Origin: Peronospora farinosa
Lineage: Eukaryota; Oomycota; Peronosporomycetes; Peronosporales; Peronosporaceae
Length of the DNA stretch: 64,000 bases
Reading direction: 5' to 3'
Assembly (NCBI GenBank): GCA_947646735.1
Contig: CANTFK010000325.1
Location: 1 to 64,000, forward strand
Shown here one piece after another: positions 20,146 through 32,494 of the stretch. Positions within the stretch are counted from its first letter, which is position 1; each line of letters begins with the position of its first letter. The translations under genes and the position numbers were made by a program. The notes under the pieces are model-generated. The model made no database searches. It was given only the letters and a program-made list of their open reading frames with translations, and had not been told where the DNA came from.

Positions 20146-21830
20146 ATGGCGCGTCGACCCAAGTCCTCAACAACGCACGTTCATCGTGACGCTAAAGTAC
20201 CTCAAGGAAAGACAGATATGTTACTCCATCGACACCGTCTATTACGACGTTCATCAGGATTTATGCTAGCGCGAAAATACCGGTACGAGAACATTATCCC
20301 TGTCAATAACGATCAAGTCTTCCATCGACACTGAAGTATCATCTCTCTGTATAGGAATCCATGGCCAACGGAAAGTTACTTTGCACGGGAAATTAGCAGT
20401 CGTTTTGTACCTCGAACAGAGCGTGCAGGAAGTGGAGGATCATCAGTAGCAGTAGCAGCAGCAACAACATTTACCAGTACGACCACTGCTACCTCGACGG
20501 GTTCTACTAGCAGCAATAATAGCATGATAGGACTTAATGGTCCCAAGGGATATACACGAGAAGAACTTATTAATTTTTGGAGGGAGCTGGCGCTTGTGAC
20601 GAAGCGACGGCTTTTGCGGATCCGACGGGAGACCTATTTGACAGCATTGGACCAATTCCTTGTGGGGCAAAACTTGTGTTGTGAGTGTCATGACAATGTA
20701 ATTGCAGAGTGGGAGGATCATGAACGAAAACGTTCTGGCAGTCGTTTTCTGCAAGATGTTTTTAGTGTCTTCCCTCCCTTTTTGGACGATGAAGATGATG
20801 ACGAAGACGATGACGAAGACGAAGAAGAGGATGAAGAGGAAGATGAAGAGCCAGATGAGTTAGAAGATGAGTCTGATGAAGATATGCTCTCGACGGAGGA
20901 TATGGTGTTAGAAGAGGAGGAATTGGTGTTTAAATATGAGCTGGAGCAGGAAGGTAGACGAGGAGGCGGCAGCAATGAGGGCATGTTGTCGGACGAATAT
21001 CTGGCAGCACTAGACGTCGGCGAGCGACAAGAAGACGAGCTGCTACGACTTACTCAGAAAGAGGAACGCTATATCATTATTCGAGAAGATCACACGGAAT
21101 TCATCATGGATCTAATTCGCTGTGGCGAACAATTCAGCTATGTGTCTCCGTTTCAGTCTGGTTTTGATGACGATGAGAGCGAAAATAGTGAAGAGGATGA
21201 CGACGTTGATGATACATGCCCCGGTGCAAACACTTCACATCTGGCACAGGAATATCTACTGGAAGTGCTAGCTATTAAGTTTCGAGAACAGGTATGTCGC
21301 CTTCTTGCTCAGCTACCAACTGACGGAGCTAACCATGATGTGCTAACTGTGCTGAACGACAGCTGGAGGACGCATACCAAGAGGCATTACAGCATTCGCT
21401 CGCGGTGCAGGCTGAACTGCTTCAAGATGAGCTTGCAGACCTCAAAGCAAGTCAGAAACCTTCTAGTAGCAGTCGGAAGAAGAAAAACAAGAAGGAAAAG
21501 AAGCGCCGCAAGAAAGAGGCTGCAGCACAGCGTGCGACAGAGAAAGTGAGTCTGCGAGATACTAGCACCCAGACGCGGACATCTGCGCGGCCTACCCGCA
21601 GAACATCAGCAGTAGCAACAAAGCAGCAATCCGTATTGGCGTCAACAGATGGGAGTGGTGACTCGGAGACGGAGGAGCGTGACCCCGAAGAGGACGAAAT
21701 TGACCGTGAGGTAGAGGAGTTTCGTCTATTGCTGGAGAAGATTAACACTGAGAGCGCATTGTGTTCACGGAAGAAGTTGGTGCTGCCTCCAGGCTCGTTT
21801 GCTGACATAACCTCAATGACCATCTCATGA
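20146..21830 (+). CDS. acidic/basic hypothetical protein, possibly GGNBP2- or FAM193-like, three exons
   Basis: Exons are predicted at 20146-20282, 20355-21291 and 21363-21830; both introns are about 71 bp and keep frame (the first has a GTACGA donor). The product is about 515 residues. After a Ser/Thr/Ala-rich segment comes GPKGYTREELINFWRELAL, a basic helix, and a cysteine pair in NLCCECHDNVIAEWE. A run of about 35 Asp/Glu residues follows (20785-20880). The C-terminus has a helix LEDAYQEALQHSLAVQAELL and a very basic Lys tract. Acid run, CxC motif and Lys-rich helix recall GGNBP2 and FAM193 proteins, but the match is weak. I regard the function as unknown. Confidence 0.7.
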
Positions 21831-21835
21831 ATTTA

Positions 21836-21853
21836 CACACACACACACACAAG
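21836..21853. repeat. (AC)n microsatellite
   Basis: About nine AC dinucleotides directly after the stop codon of the acidic hypothetical gene, in its presumed 3' untranslated region. Confidence 0.9.
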
Positions 21854-21997
21854 AATCACCTCGAGAGCTAGTCATTCTGGTCTATTATCACTTAATTTGA
21901 GCGAAATCTAATAATACCCAATCAAAGGGCTTGGCGCCACGTGACAACACTCGGTCATCGTCCCCGCCAAAAAATCGGCCTTTTTTTGTTCTAATAC

Positions 21998-22014
21998 ATT
22001 CATTCTGCTCAATC
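21998..22014 (+). promoter_or_regulatory. Inr-like core promoter of the SNF2/RING gene
   Basis: ATTCATTCTGCTCAATCGC fits the TCATTYYNCAN pattern. Transcription starting here would exclude the upstream in-frame ATG at 21931 and favour the ATG at 22069. Confidence 0.45.
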
Positions 22015-22068
22015 GCTGGTCATAATCGTTGCAGTCGGCAATTTGACGTACAGGCCGTAGACGACAAA

Positions 22069-25000
22069 ATGGTGACGTTACGTTCAAAATTTCAAGAGTC
22101 TATGGAATTAACAGATGAAGAAGATGTTGGTGTTTGTGTCGTCTGCCAACAACAGTCGCAACGCGTGACGATGAGCTGTGCAATCTGTTTAAAACGTTTT
22201 CACTTGGGTTGTCTTACGCCTCCACTACGTCGTCGGCCACAATTGGCAGACGTTTGGAAGTGCATTGACTGCAATGAAGAAGAAGTAGAAGAGGGTGATA
22301 ATACTTTGGGTAATAAAGAGAGAAAGAGGAGAGAGATTGTAGAGGAGAAACAAGTACAGGTGATGTCCAAGAGACGTCGAGTGGCAACAAAGTCGGAGCA
22401 GCAGGAGGAGAAGGATGAAACTGTTATTTTGAGGCCTTTGAAGCATCAGAATGGAAAGACTGAAATGAAGAAAAAGATCAAGCTATCAGTGAATGGTCGA
22501 ACAACTCGTCGTGCTTCGTATCGGAAGCCAGTGGTTCAATTTAGTGACGACGAGGACGAAGACGATAGTGATGGTGACAGTGATTTTGTTGGTGAGAGCA
22601 CGTCCGAGGAAGAAGAGGACGACGAAGGTGATAGGGTCAATGTTGAAAAACAAAAGCTGCTGCCTAGAAAACGTTTAGTGATGAAGAAATCTTCTGTGAA
22701 GCAAAAGAGCGAAGTGACTCGCCGAGCGAAACAACCGACGGCTATTTCTCCTCACATTAATGCAAGCAACAATGCTCATGTTAGTGACGCTGACTCGTTG
22801 GATATTGAGGTAATTGGTGAGAGCGCAAGTTCGGAGGATGAAGATGTTTATGACGGTCCCCACTACTTTATTGAGTACGCGGCCAATTCAAGAGCAAAGG
22901 TAAGAGTGCATTTGTGCTTTTCTCTCGAAGACCAACTTTGCTCTGACGTTGTGCGATTGTGATACCAATACAGTGCAAAAGTTGCGAGCAAAAGCTTCTT
23001 GTTGAGAAGATTCGAGTTGGCATACACATACGCCACTCGATTTTCGGTCGCACCACATACTACAAAGTACGTATAAAGATTTTACGTGACCGCGTTGGCT
23101 GCCTATTCATCAGCATGTTTGTATTGTCTTTTGATTAGCATCTAGAATGTACCGCGATTGGTCTGATAGCGGGAATGGCTACTAAGCAAGTGGAAGAGGA
23201 GCCGGAGACCGATGATGCCGACAAGAAATTTGCAAAGAAGAAGAAAAAGAATGACGATCCAATTGATGGTCTGTCAACACTTCAATCTGCCGACCAGAAA
23301 CGTGTGCGTGAGTACATGGAGCAAAATGATCTCAACGGTGTGATTGATGAACGCGTCCCACTCGCAGACGACCACTTCAACAAGAAAGGTCGGATGCCAG
23401 AGAAACAACCGTCAAAATTCTTGACTGCTACCCTTCTTCCGTATCAGCAAGAAGCACTGGCTTGGATGGTTGGGCAGGAGAGTAGTGATTACAAAGGCGG
23501 CATTCTTGCAGATGAAATGGGGATGGGGAAGACGATTCAGGCAATATCACTCATACTTGAAAATCCGCGAGAGGAAGATTCGTCGTCAAAAGGCAAAGCT
23601 GCTAACGTTCGGAAACCGGCGATCGTACGTGGTGGCACGCTTGTTGTCTGCCCTCTTGTTGCTGTCATGCAGTGGAAGAGCGAGATCGAAAGATTTGTGG
23701 AACCCGGTCATTTCTCTGTGTACATTCATCACGGTCCCAAGCGTTTAAATGTGGTGGAGAAAATTGCTTCGTACGATATTGTGCTGACGACTTACTCTAT
23801 CATCGAGAATGAGATCCGTAAAACAATTGGTTGGTCGAAGGTTGCGTGCAAGTATTGTGGGAAAAAGTATTTGCCGGACAAATTGGTGTCACACAACAAG
23901 TATTTCTGTGGACCAGATGCAAAGAAGACTACTCTACAAAATAAGCAGCAGAAGAAAAAAACTAAGAAGAAAGCTGCTGGTGAAACCAGTGACGAAGAAG
24001 ATGACGACGACAATTTGAAAAAGTCAATTCGAAAGCCGAAAAGTCGAGTGAATCAGCGTCCAAAGAAGAAGGAGGAGGACAAGAAAAGCACGCCTCAGAA
24101 GACAAAAGGCAAGTCACCTCTTCATCACATTGAATGGACACGAATTGTTCTCGACGAGGCCCATTACATTAAAGATCGCAATTGCAATACTGCACGAGGT
24201 GTGTTCGCACTGAAGTCCAGTTATAAGTGGTGCTTATCAGGTAAGCAGACGCTGCAGGGTTTGATTCACCAAGTGCAAAACAATGATGACTTGTTATTGT
24301 GCTTTTTTTCTCAGGTACGCCTTTACAAAATCGCATTGGCGAGTTGTTCTCTCTCGTTCGGTTTCTTCGTGTAAAGAAATACGCATACTATCACTGCAAT
24401 ATGTGTGAATGCCAGATGCTGGACTACAAGTACGTCTCTCTCATTTTATTTGTTAAACATGTTGTCGTCGTATCTGACGAGGTTGTTATCTTGTCTTTAT
24501 GTAGCTTCCCGGATAGAAAATGTGTGCAATGTCCACACAGCGCCATTCAGCACTACTCGTACTTTAACAAAAAAGTCGTTATCCCGATTCAGGCGTACGG
24601 CTACGTTGCTGAGGGCAAACTTGCACTGCAAAGACTGCAAAATGATGTTTTACAACACGTAAGTATGCTTTTTGTTTGACCTGAGAGGGAAGCTTGCTTT
24701 ATCATCTAACGTGCATCGTCACTTGGTCACTGTAGATTCTACTACGACGGACGAAAGAAGGTCGTGCAGACGATATTTCGCTTCCGCCTAAGCTCGTGCG
24801 TATTCGAAAGGATCGCTTGGACGACCGTGAGAAAGACTTTTATGAGGCAATTTACACACAGAGTCAAGCGCAGTTCAACACCTATGTGTCGGCAGGAACG
24901 TTGCTGAACAACTATGCCCACATCTTTGACCTGCTTATACGTCTTCGTCAGGCGGTTGACCACCCCTATCTCGTCATTTACTCCAAGTCGAACCCAGCTC

Positions 25001-25985
25001 TTCAACTCCCAAGCTCCGCTGCACCATTAATGGAAGAGCAGCCTTTTGGTACTAGTGAAAGCTGCAGCTCCGAGGACGACGAGAGGTTGTGTGCAATTTG
25101 TCACGAGGACGTGGAAGATGGCGTCATTGCAAAATGTGGGCACGAGTTCTGCCGGGAGTGTGTGAAGGAGTATATTGAGTCGCTTCCATGTGGCGGAGAA
25201 GCGACTTGTCCAACATGTTCAAAGCCGCTAACTGTCGACCTTTCGTTGGTAGCTGAGACGGAGATTATTGAAGCATGCCAAGAGATTACGACTCGCCCAA
25301 GTAGCCGATCACCAAAAACTGTGAACCTATCGAGCTTTCATCGAAACAGTATTCTCCACCGAATGTCCGACATTCATTCTTTCCAGTCTAGCACAAAGAT
25401 CGAAGCGCTAATGCAGGAGTTGGAGCTCATGCGTATCCGTGATCCGTCCGGAAAGGCCATTATCTTTTCTCAGTTTGTGAATATGCTTGATATTATCCAC
25501 CATCGACTGCAGCTCGGTGGGGTCAAGTGTGTGAAACTATCCGGCACCATGAGTATGAGCGTACGAGATCGAACCATTACAGCCTTTCGTGACGACCCAA
25601 CAGTGACGGCATTTTTGATTAGTCTCAAGGCTGGTGGTGTTGCACTCAACTTGACTGTCGCGTCACAGTACGTTATTGATGTCGTCCTTGATGGCACCAC
25701 TTGTGATTGTTCTAACCTTCAGTTTTTTTGCCTTGTTACAGCATTTTCTTGATGGATCCGTGGTGGAATCCTGCAGCTGAAAATCAGGCCATTGATCGTA
25801 CGCATCGGTTGGGCCAATTCAAACCGATTCAAGCCACTCGCTTTATCATTGCTGGCACCGTGGAGGAACGCATTTTAAAACTTCAAGAAAAGAAGCGCCT
25901 GATCTTTGAAGGGACCGTTGGTGCAAATGTAAGCGCGATATGTCGCCTTACGGAAGAAGACCTTCGATTTCTCTTTGCATCGTGA
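22069..25985 (+). CDS. Rad16/Rad5-like SNF2 ATPase with PHD finger, PARP-type zinc finger and RING
   Basis: Predicted exons: 22069-22899, 22974-23066, 23139-24240, 24315-24429, 24505-24658, 24736-25667 and 25742-25985. Domains in order: a PHD finger ([15 protein letters not shown]...[10 protein letters not shown]...WKCIDC); an acidic/basic linker; a PARP-type zinc finger (CKSC, then 27 residues, then HLEC), split by two introns; SNF2 ATPase with Walker [14 protein letters not shown] and DEAH box LDEAHYIKD; extra cysteine clusters CKYCGKKY and CNMCECQ...CVQC; a RING ([12 protein letters not shown]...[10 protein letters not shown]...CPTC); and helicase C with [23 protein letters not shown] and TMDPWWNP-like [18 protein letters not shown]. 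Rad16 acts in global-genome nucleotide excision repair. The PHD and PARP fingers are additions to the basic Rad16 plan. An in-frame ATG at 21931 is an alternative start. Confidence 0.9.
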
Positions 25986-26177
25986 TACAGCTACGTCGAT
26001 GGAATGTTGGGATTGTATGTATACCATGCATGATGTTGTTTACGATGCTAGTTATTGTATTTGCGAGCGAGTTATTCTGTTAAAGCCAACTAGTGAATGT
26101 ACATGGGAATTCAGGTATCAACAACCTAGCAAACCAACAGGTGAACAATGTACAAAAGCTTTCAAAAAATAATACGA

Positions 26178-26198
26178 AGGCAGGCAGGCAGGCAGGCA
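26178..26198. repeat. (GGCA)5 microsatellite
   Basis: AAGGCAGGCAGGCAGGCAGG lies about 45 bp past the stop codon of the Mei2-like gene, on its 3' side. A hairpin with the related core GCAGGCA lies upstream of the same gene at 28772-28792. Confidence 0.85.
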
Positions 26199-26243
26199 AA
26201 ATGGAAGGACCGGACGCTCTGTTCTGACTGACATTGCCGTCCA

Positions 26244-28688
26244 TCAATGCGGGTAGTCCAGCACGTTGGATGGCATTCCAGTCCCTCCATACAAAAATGG
26301 TGACGCCAATTGGGGGCCACCCTGGTATTGATACGAAGGGATATACTGCGGCGACTGCGATTGAATCCCGAAATGGTGCCCATTGGCTGTTGGAAGAGGA
26401 GGCATGGCATGCGAAGACATGCCCACAAGCTGCTGAGGAGGATAAACGGCAAGGGAATGCTGCTGCGGCATGTGTTGCTGGTGTGGTGGATGCTGTGAAT
26501 ACATTCGATGGGGTACGTAGTTGCCATAATCATCAGCTTTAAACATTTCGGGAGAGTGTACGTGCGCTGATTGCTTTTTGTGAACAATCTGCTTGGAGGC
26601 CGGAAACAGCTCCGGTTTGCCGCGACTCGGACCAGAGCTACCGAAGACCAGCGGTCGGTAAGATTCGTGTTTTTCGAGCAAACTCGAATTCTGAAATCGT
26701 GCGACCATCGCCTGCTTGCCTTGCAACCGCGCATATGAGATAGCACAGACTTTCTCGCTGTTGAAATTTGTCCACTTCTGGCCGTTGAACTCCTCATGGA
26801 ACGCTTCGATACGCGCCGCCTCAATGAAATTAATGAAAGCGTAGCCCATGTTGCACTTGTTCTTGAAATCAATAGGTAGATAGAAAAAGTCGTAGTTGCC
26901 GCGATGGTTACGATTGATCTCTGTGAGTAGCATCTGCTGTGTGTACTTGTTAGGAATGTTGCGGATCATCAAAGTTGTCCGCTTATCCTCACCCGACGCC
27001 ACCTTATCAATCGACAAGCTGAATTCGCCTATACCTTTATCGTTACGCCCAGGTAATGGCCGCGCTGCAGTCCGACCACCAGGAACGGCAGCATGCTCGC
27101 CATTGTGTGCTACACTTGTTCGAAAGAAAGGGTCAACGTTGCCACGACTGCTTCTCATGGGGGCAACTTGGGTCTGCGCACGCTGTCGCTCTCGAATATC
27201 GTAGTAAGCTTGCTGCTGTTGACCCTCTTGCTGCCTTGTGGTGGAAAACGATATTTGATTGTTTGAAGGCTGCAACTGATGAGCAGCCTGAAACGACGAA
27301 TAACCATTTGCGCGAGTGGACAACGTGCTGATATAAGTAGACGACGGGAGCGTAAATCCGTTGGGATACGCCGATGAGTCACCAAAGCGACCAGATGACA
27401 GGGATCCACCAAGATACGCAGACGACGAGTTGCTTCTAGCCCGCGGTGCTGGTCTTGCCCAAATGTGCTGTTCGTCCTGAGGCATAAGCACGGGGGATTT
27501 GAGCTCTCCGCTACGACCAAGGAACTTGCCCGATGCCATGGGACTGTTGTTGTTTGCGCCTTCCAGGAGGGATGCATTGAGAGACGATGCGACTGACGAC
27601 GTAGGTGACGTCAGAAGCGACGTGCTACTAGACGAAAAACTCTTGGGGCGAGCCCTAGCAACTCGTGGATGTGTAATTGCCGCCCGATTTAGGCACTCTT
27701 GAAAGAGTTTAAGCTTGGCGACGTCCATCATCGGTGATGTCGTGCGAGTTACAGACAATGGTCCACTTGTCTGGAGAACACGAGGTAGTCCAGTTAAAGC
27801 TGCAGGCAGCACACGCGAGTCGCAATACTCGACAATATACTTGGGAATTTGCATATCAGGCTGCAAGATACTTGCCACTTGGCCAAAACAGGCACAAACT
27901 TGACGTAGTTCAGAAACCACAACAGGTGATCTGTCATTGGGCGTAAAACACACGAGCAAAGTCGCTGAATTGACGTCATCCGGGAGCTCATAAGGTAGAC
28001 AGAAGCTAAGAATATCAGCATCAGCACGCCAGCGATCAAATGCAGCGACGGCACTTGTGAGATTAAAAAAAGTACAAAAGAGAAGTCCACCGGCCGTCAA
28101 CTCGCGACGTGTACTTGCAACACTTCCAAAGTTCTGAAGTAACACGCAAGAGTAGGCAAGAATAAACAGTCAGTAAGAACCTCATATAGGCAGTAATCTG
28201 AGCCTATAATGACGTACATTAAGTCGATCTACAACACGACAGACGTCCAGGGCGTCCCACGTACCAGCACCACAACGTACGACGACATGACGTGAGATAA
28301 AATCCGTCCGAAGAACGTCCCAGAGTGCTCCATATTCACTTAATTCACCATGAGCTCGCCATCGTGGGGCGTTATGTAATGTCGTGGAATAATCGGAATA
28401 ACTTCGAGGTCTTTTTGTATGGAAAAAAGCACGAGTGATGGTCAATGGGGTCGACGTGAGACTTTTGTCTTCGTCTGTAGTAAATGTTAAGGCACGCATT
28501 GATTGCGTCAACGCGTCATCAAATAACCAGAGCTCATTGTTGTTACTTAAGAAAGATGGAGCTACAGGTGGCTCGTCTGTGTCCTCTGTGGAACGGGAAT
28601 AGTGGCTTGAGGTTAGGTGTAAGTTACTGGGGTAGTAGGAAGTACCCGGAGAGTGATGGTCGTTGTTTACAATATCGTCCTGTGCCAT
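26244..28688 (-). CDS. Mei2-like RNA-binding protein, two exons
   Basis: Mei2-type proteins bind RNA through an unusual C-terminal RRM and control meiosis or differentiation in yeasts and plants. Exons on the minus strand are 28688-28218 and 28133-26244 (86-bp intron, GTACGT donor, phase 0), giving about 790 residues. The N-terminal half holds degenerate RRM-like regions (WDALDVCRVVDRLN with LLFCTFFNLTSAVAAFDRW, and ATLLVCFTPNDRS...IVEYCDSRVLPAALTGL). The diagnostic Mei2 RRM near residues 540-650 reads TTLMIRNIPNKYTQQMLL, YDFFYLPIDFKNKCNMGYAF, FNGQKWTNFNSEKVC and ISYARLQGKQAMVARFQNSS. The tail is rich in Gln, His, Tyr and Pro. The targets are not known from sequence. Confidence 0.93.
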
Positions 28689-29118
28689 GGCAAAAGATCA
28701 GAAGAAAAGAAGCTCTGGAGGGATGAAAACAAGAGGTAGTAGTCGAAGAAAGATCTTTGTACTGGAAAGAGAAGCAGGCAAACTGCCTGCTTGCCTCAAA
28801 AAACAACTCTTGCGGTCTTGATCTTCTCGGTGGTTACAATGTGGGTGACTGGTGCGAGTTTTGGTTTGTAAACGTTTTCGTATACTTGATTTAAGTATAG
28901 TTCACTCTTCAACACGAAGGATCGCAAAAAAGTGTGGCGTACTTTTACTTAAGGTGTGACACATCATACTTGGCCAGCATAGCATCCGTAAATCGTATCG
29001 CAACTATGGGACATAGCCGTGGCAACTTCAACCGCTGTCAATTACGTATCGATATGTTGACTTTTGTATGTTACATCTTTGCATCGCCAACGGTACTTTT
29101 CACCAGTCAAAAGCTCGA
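28689..29118. other. intergenic region with a 9-bp stem hairpin
   Basis: This region separates the divergent Mei2-like and QPRT genes. It contains the perfect hairpin AAGCAGGCA-AAC-TGCCTGCTT at 28772-28792, in the presumed leader of the Mei2-like gene. No further gene is seen. Confidence 0.5.
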
Positions 29119-29136
29119 TTCATTTTCCAATTATCC
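29119..29136 (+). promoter_or_regulatory. Inr/FPR-like core promoter of QPRT
   Basis: TTCATTTTCCAATTATCC, 23-40 bp before the ATG at 29159, is a close match to TCATTYYNCANTTTNYY. It supports 29159 as the start and leaves a short leader. Confidence 0.5.
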
Positions 29137-29158
29137 TTCTTGTCATCAAGTGAATCTC

Positions 29159-30145
29159 ATGGCCAAGTCGACGAACACTTTTGCACACCTTTTACCTCCA
29201 TCTTGGACGAAACACGTTCAATTCTGGCTAGAAGATGACATTCCATCCTTTGACGTTGGTGGCTTTGTAGTTGGCGGTGCGTCTTCTGTTGTTCTGATTG
29301 AATTCTCTCACGCTTCTCTCTCTTACTCTCAATGACTCTATTGCCACATATATACAGAAGACCAAGAGACAGCATTGCTGCTAGGCAAATCCAACGGTGT
29401 CTTAGCTGGTGTTCCTTTCTTTACTGAAGTCTTTCGGTCACTTGGTTGTCACGTTGAGTGGTTGCTCGAAGAGGGTGACGAGATCCAGCTTAGCAACGTC
29501 CCTGGAGGTAAAGTGCCTGTCGCCAAAGTCACGGGCAAATGCCGTCAGCTGCTGCTGGGTGAACGCACGGCTCTTAATATCTTGACACGTGCCAGTGGCG
29601 TGGCTACGCAGGCTCGACGCTCTGTAGAGCAGGCACGAGCTCTAGGCTGGATGGGCCACGTAGCCGGCACTCGCAAGACGACACCGGGCTTTCGACTTGT
29701 AGAAAAGTACGCACTGCTGGTTGCTGGTGCTTCAACGCATCGCCACGACTTGTCGCAGATGGTCATGCTGAAGGACAATCATGTGTGGGCTGCTGGCAGC
29801 ATTACCAAGGCCGTACACAAAGCCAAACTGGCTGCCGGCTTCTCGATGAAGATTGAAGTCGAGTGCCGTCGTATCGAGGAAGCACAAGAGGCCGCTATAG
29901 CTGGAGCAGATATTGTCATGCTGGACAACTTTGAGCCTGAGCAACTCAAGATCACAGCTGCTCAGCTCAAGAAAGAGTTCGCACACGTGCTGGTTGAAGC
30001 CAGCGGAGGTATCACGCCTGCGACGCTCAGTCAGTACATCTCACCCGATGTGGATATCGTGAGTCAGGGGAAGCTCACGCAAGGCTACCCGTGCCTGGAC
30101 TTTTCGCTCAAAATCCAAAAGTCGGACGGTGTCTTGGAGCAATAA
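29159..30145 (+). CDS. QPRT: quinolinate phosphoribosyltransferase (nicotinate-nucleotide pyrophosphorylase)
   Basis: QPRT joins quinolinate and phosphoribosyl pyrophosphate to form nicotinate mononucleotide, releasing CO2 and pyrophosphate, in de novo NAD synthesis. Exons are 29159-29276 and 29358-30145; the 81-bp intron keeps frame ([13 protein letters not shown]). The product is about 300 residues, normal for the family. Family blocks are all present: [104 protein letters not shown] and [10 protein letters not shown]. The substrate-binding Arg and Lys residues in [10 protein letters not shown] and MLKDNH are intact, so the enzyme should be active. A further ATG lies in frame upstream at 28934, before the promoter motif, and was not used. 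Confidence 0.96.
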
Positions 30146-30264
30146 ACGTCACCACAACAGATGAAAGCAGTACTTATGCAAGTCAGAAAGCCACTTGAAG
30201 CGCTTTTCTTCACACCGTTAGCGTTTTGATAAAATGAGAGAAAAATGGCAATCAAGAGCATTCA

Positions 30265-32019
30265 TCAAGGAGCGAGCTGCTCCATACGCCTCGCCAAGTG
30301 CTCCACATCGTTTGCAGCGTTTCTGCGGCTGCCATAGTTACTTCTGCTGTCTTTTTGGTGCGCAGTTTGCTCCTCAAGCTGCATCAAGCGCACGATTTTC
30401 GTCAGCCAAGCCCAAACAGGTTCGATCGCGTTCAAAAACTTGTCCTTTGTCTTCGTTTTCGTTGCGCGCCACTCAAGCTCGACTAGTAGTTGCGTCACGA
30501 ACTCCACTTGAAAAGGCCTATTAGCATACAAAGGCAGTAATGAGCTACTGAAGTATACATGCAGTGACAATAATGCTTACCGCTTGATCCTCGGTGGCGT
30601 GAAACGCCGAAAAATGTACTCGACGGACTCGAGAACATCAGTTGTGGCTACGCTTATAGCGCCTTCTCCAATCGCAGATACAGGCATCTGCAACTCGGCA
30701 TCAATGCTTTTCAGTAGCCAAAACCAAACGAGCCGAAGACGCACAATGGGAAGAATGCTAAAATCGGCGCGACTTCGTCTCAGCCACCGCGCTCCACTAC
30801 GAATATCTAACTCCTTGAGCTCCGACGAAGTCGTCATTAGTAGCGAGGCTATCTTATCAGCAGACTCGGAGTATAGAAACGAGTAAAACCAGCTGAAAAA
30901 TTGTACAGAACTCCGAGCAGCAGATTGGCCTTTGTTGATCTTGTCATCCATGTCCCTGTCGGTGTCACCATGAAACGTGAGCTCCAGCGCTTCATGCAGC
31001 AAGTGAGACCGTTCTAACACTCCGATCCACTCGTACTGCCACACAACATCAGAAGCACTGCGTGTCTTTTGAAGACGCTCAAGACTGGTGCCTAGTGTAA
31101 GGAATGTTCGCTCGCGCTGGTCACATGGCCAGCTTCCTTGTGCGTAGTCTACCATCGGTACGTGGCTCAACAATTGACGATTGAAAAGGCAGGCAGCGTT
31201 CTCTTGTCGTATGCTTCGGGACAACACATTCACCAACTCCATGCTACGACACGATGAGAGTAGATCCACATGACACCGACACCACTCGATAAACGTAACG
31301 TACAAGTGCGAATAGCGATAACAAGCCGCTACCACAGAATTTGTACCTGCTCTCCAGCCATCCTTAGGCCACCAGTCATCAGGTAACACAGAGCTGATCG
31401 GTTCGAACGGCGCTCGATGAGATGCTAGCATCCAAGTCTGCAACTGCGATCGCCAGCTCGGGAGGTGGTTTGCCCACACTGCGATTCTGCTTCCAAGAGT
31501 CAGCTCGTCAAAAAGACGCTGTCCATGTCGCACCTTGTCCTCAATCATTTGACCATTTGCGTGGGACTGTCTGGTTTGTCGATCAAATAATCGTTGAAGG
31601 AAGACACTTCCGAGTGTCAACGTCTCGGACTTTCCAGACAATGCAGTCTCTGCGAACTGAAGAAACTGCGTATCATTTGGCAATTTGGCAGCGCAGATTT
31701 CCAAAATCTCTGAGAGAGTCGCACTCTCGTCTTCATGCTCCACTGCAACCAATAGCAATTGATGTAACTCCATCTCCACATCTGCGTCTCTGCACGGCGC
31801 CGACACAAATAGTTTCGACTGCATCTGTTGCAAAGACTTGGATGTCATTAACTCTTGCAATAGGCCCTCCTTTTTACCATCTGCTTGAGCCACTTGGACG
31901 TTTAATAGCGTCTGAATTGCCCACTCTCGAGTTGAATGTAGCGTCGTTATAGTCTTTTGCGGGAGTTTTCGATCAGTAGGGAATTCAATCATCTGCAATA
32001 CTGAAATCCAATGATTCAT
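30265..32019 (-). CDS. hypothetical helical protein, two exons visible, possibly more upstream
   Basis: Exons on the minus strand are 32019-30581 and 30517-30265 (63-bp intron), giving about 565 residues. The protein is all-helical in appearance, with Trp-rich segments (WYSFLYSE-like FFSWFYSFLY, LRLVWFWLLKSIDAEL, VEYIFRRFTPPRIKR) and a C-terminal helix FLNAIEPVWAWLTKIVRLMQL. I do not recognise the family; a scaffold or repair-complex subunit is only a guess. Upstream on the same strand short frames look like extra exons: one reading LLTTLEELLEAPETNATQL (about 32075-32165) and one reading WDFIRAALQNLETYEAVLE (about 32243-32330), with GT/AG signals nearby. I could not link them in frame to 32019. 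Confidence 0.6.
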
Positions 32020-32494
32020 AACGTCATTTTCTCTGCACTAAAAACACGATCTAGCAATGTAAATTCACGCACAAATGTCGGCTACTTCTTGCAGTTGTGT
32101 GGCATTAGTCTCAGGGGCTTCTAATAGTTCCTCTAGCGTTGTCAGTAGCAAACATGGCAACTAAATGGACGTAATAATTGTTCAGGTGATGATAAAATTA
32201 AGCGTAATTTTAAGTTTATATACTAAAGTTTATATACAAACCTCTGATGTCTCCAGTACTGCCTCATATGTCTCTAAATTCTGAAGTGCTGCTCTTATAA
32301 AGTCCCACATCTCTCTTAAATCTGACTTTGCTGCAAACTTTTGGCTACAACCCGTTTCTTTTTTTTTACTTTCACATGTATATTACTTACGTAAAATTTA
32401 ATATGCGAAATGGGTACATGTAGTAACTCAAGAGTTTGCAAGCTGTTCAATCGATTGGCACAATTTTCTATGATTGTGCTATTAGCAAGCGTAC
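32020..32494 (-). other. possible 5' exons of the hypothetical helical gene
   Basis: Three short minus-strand segments have coding character: SLQTLELLHVPISHIKFY followed by GTAAGT near 32390, REMWDFIRAALQNLETYEAV followed by GTTTGT near 32240, and LEELLEAPETNATQLQEVA near 32080. They would fit as exons of the gene at 30265-32019 or as a small separate gene. Frames across the junctions do not all agree in my reading. Confidence 0.35.

Noticed and set aside
21452..21823. 123-residue minus-strand frame
   Set aside because: Antisense to the Lys-rich tail of the acidic hypothetical gene.
21931..22068. N-terminal extension of the SNF2/RING gene from Met 21931
   Set aside because: It lies upstream of the Inr-like motif at 21998-22014 and contains low-complexity leader-like residues.
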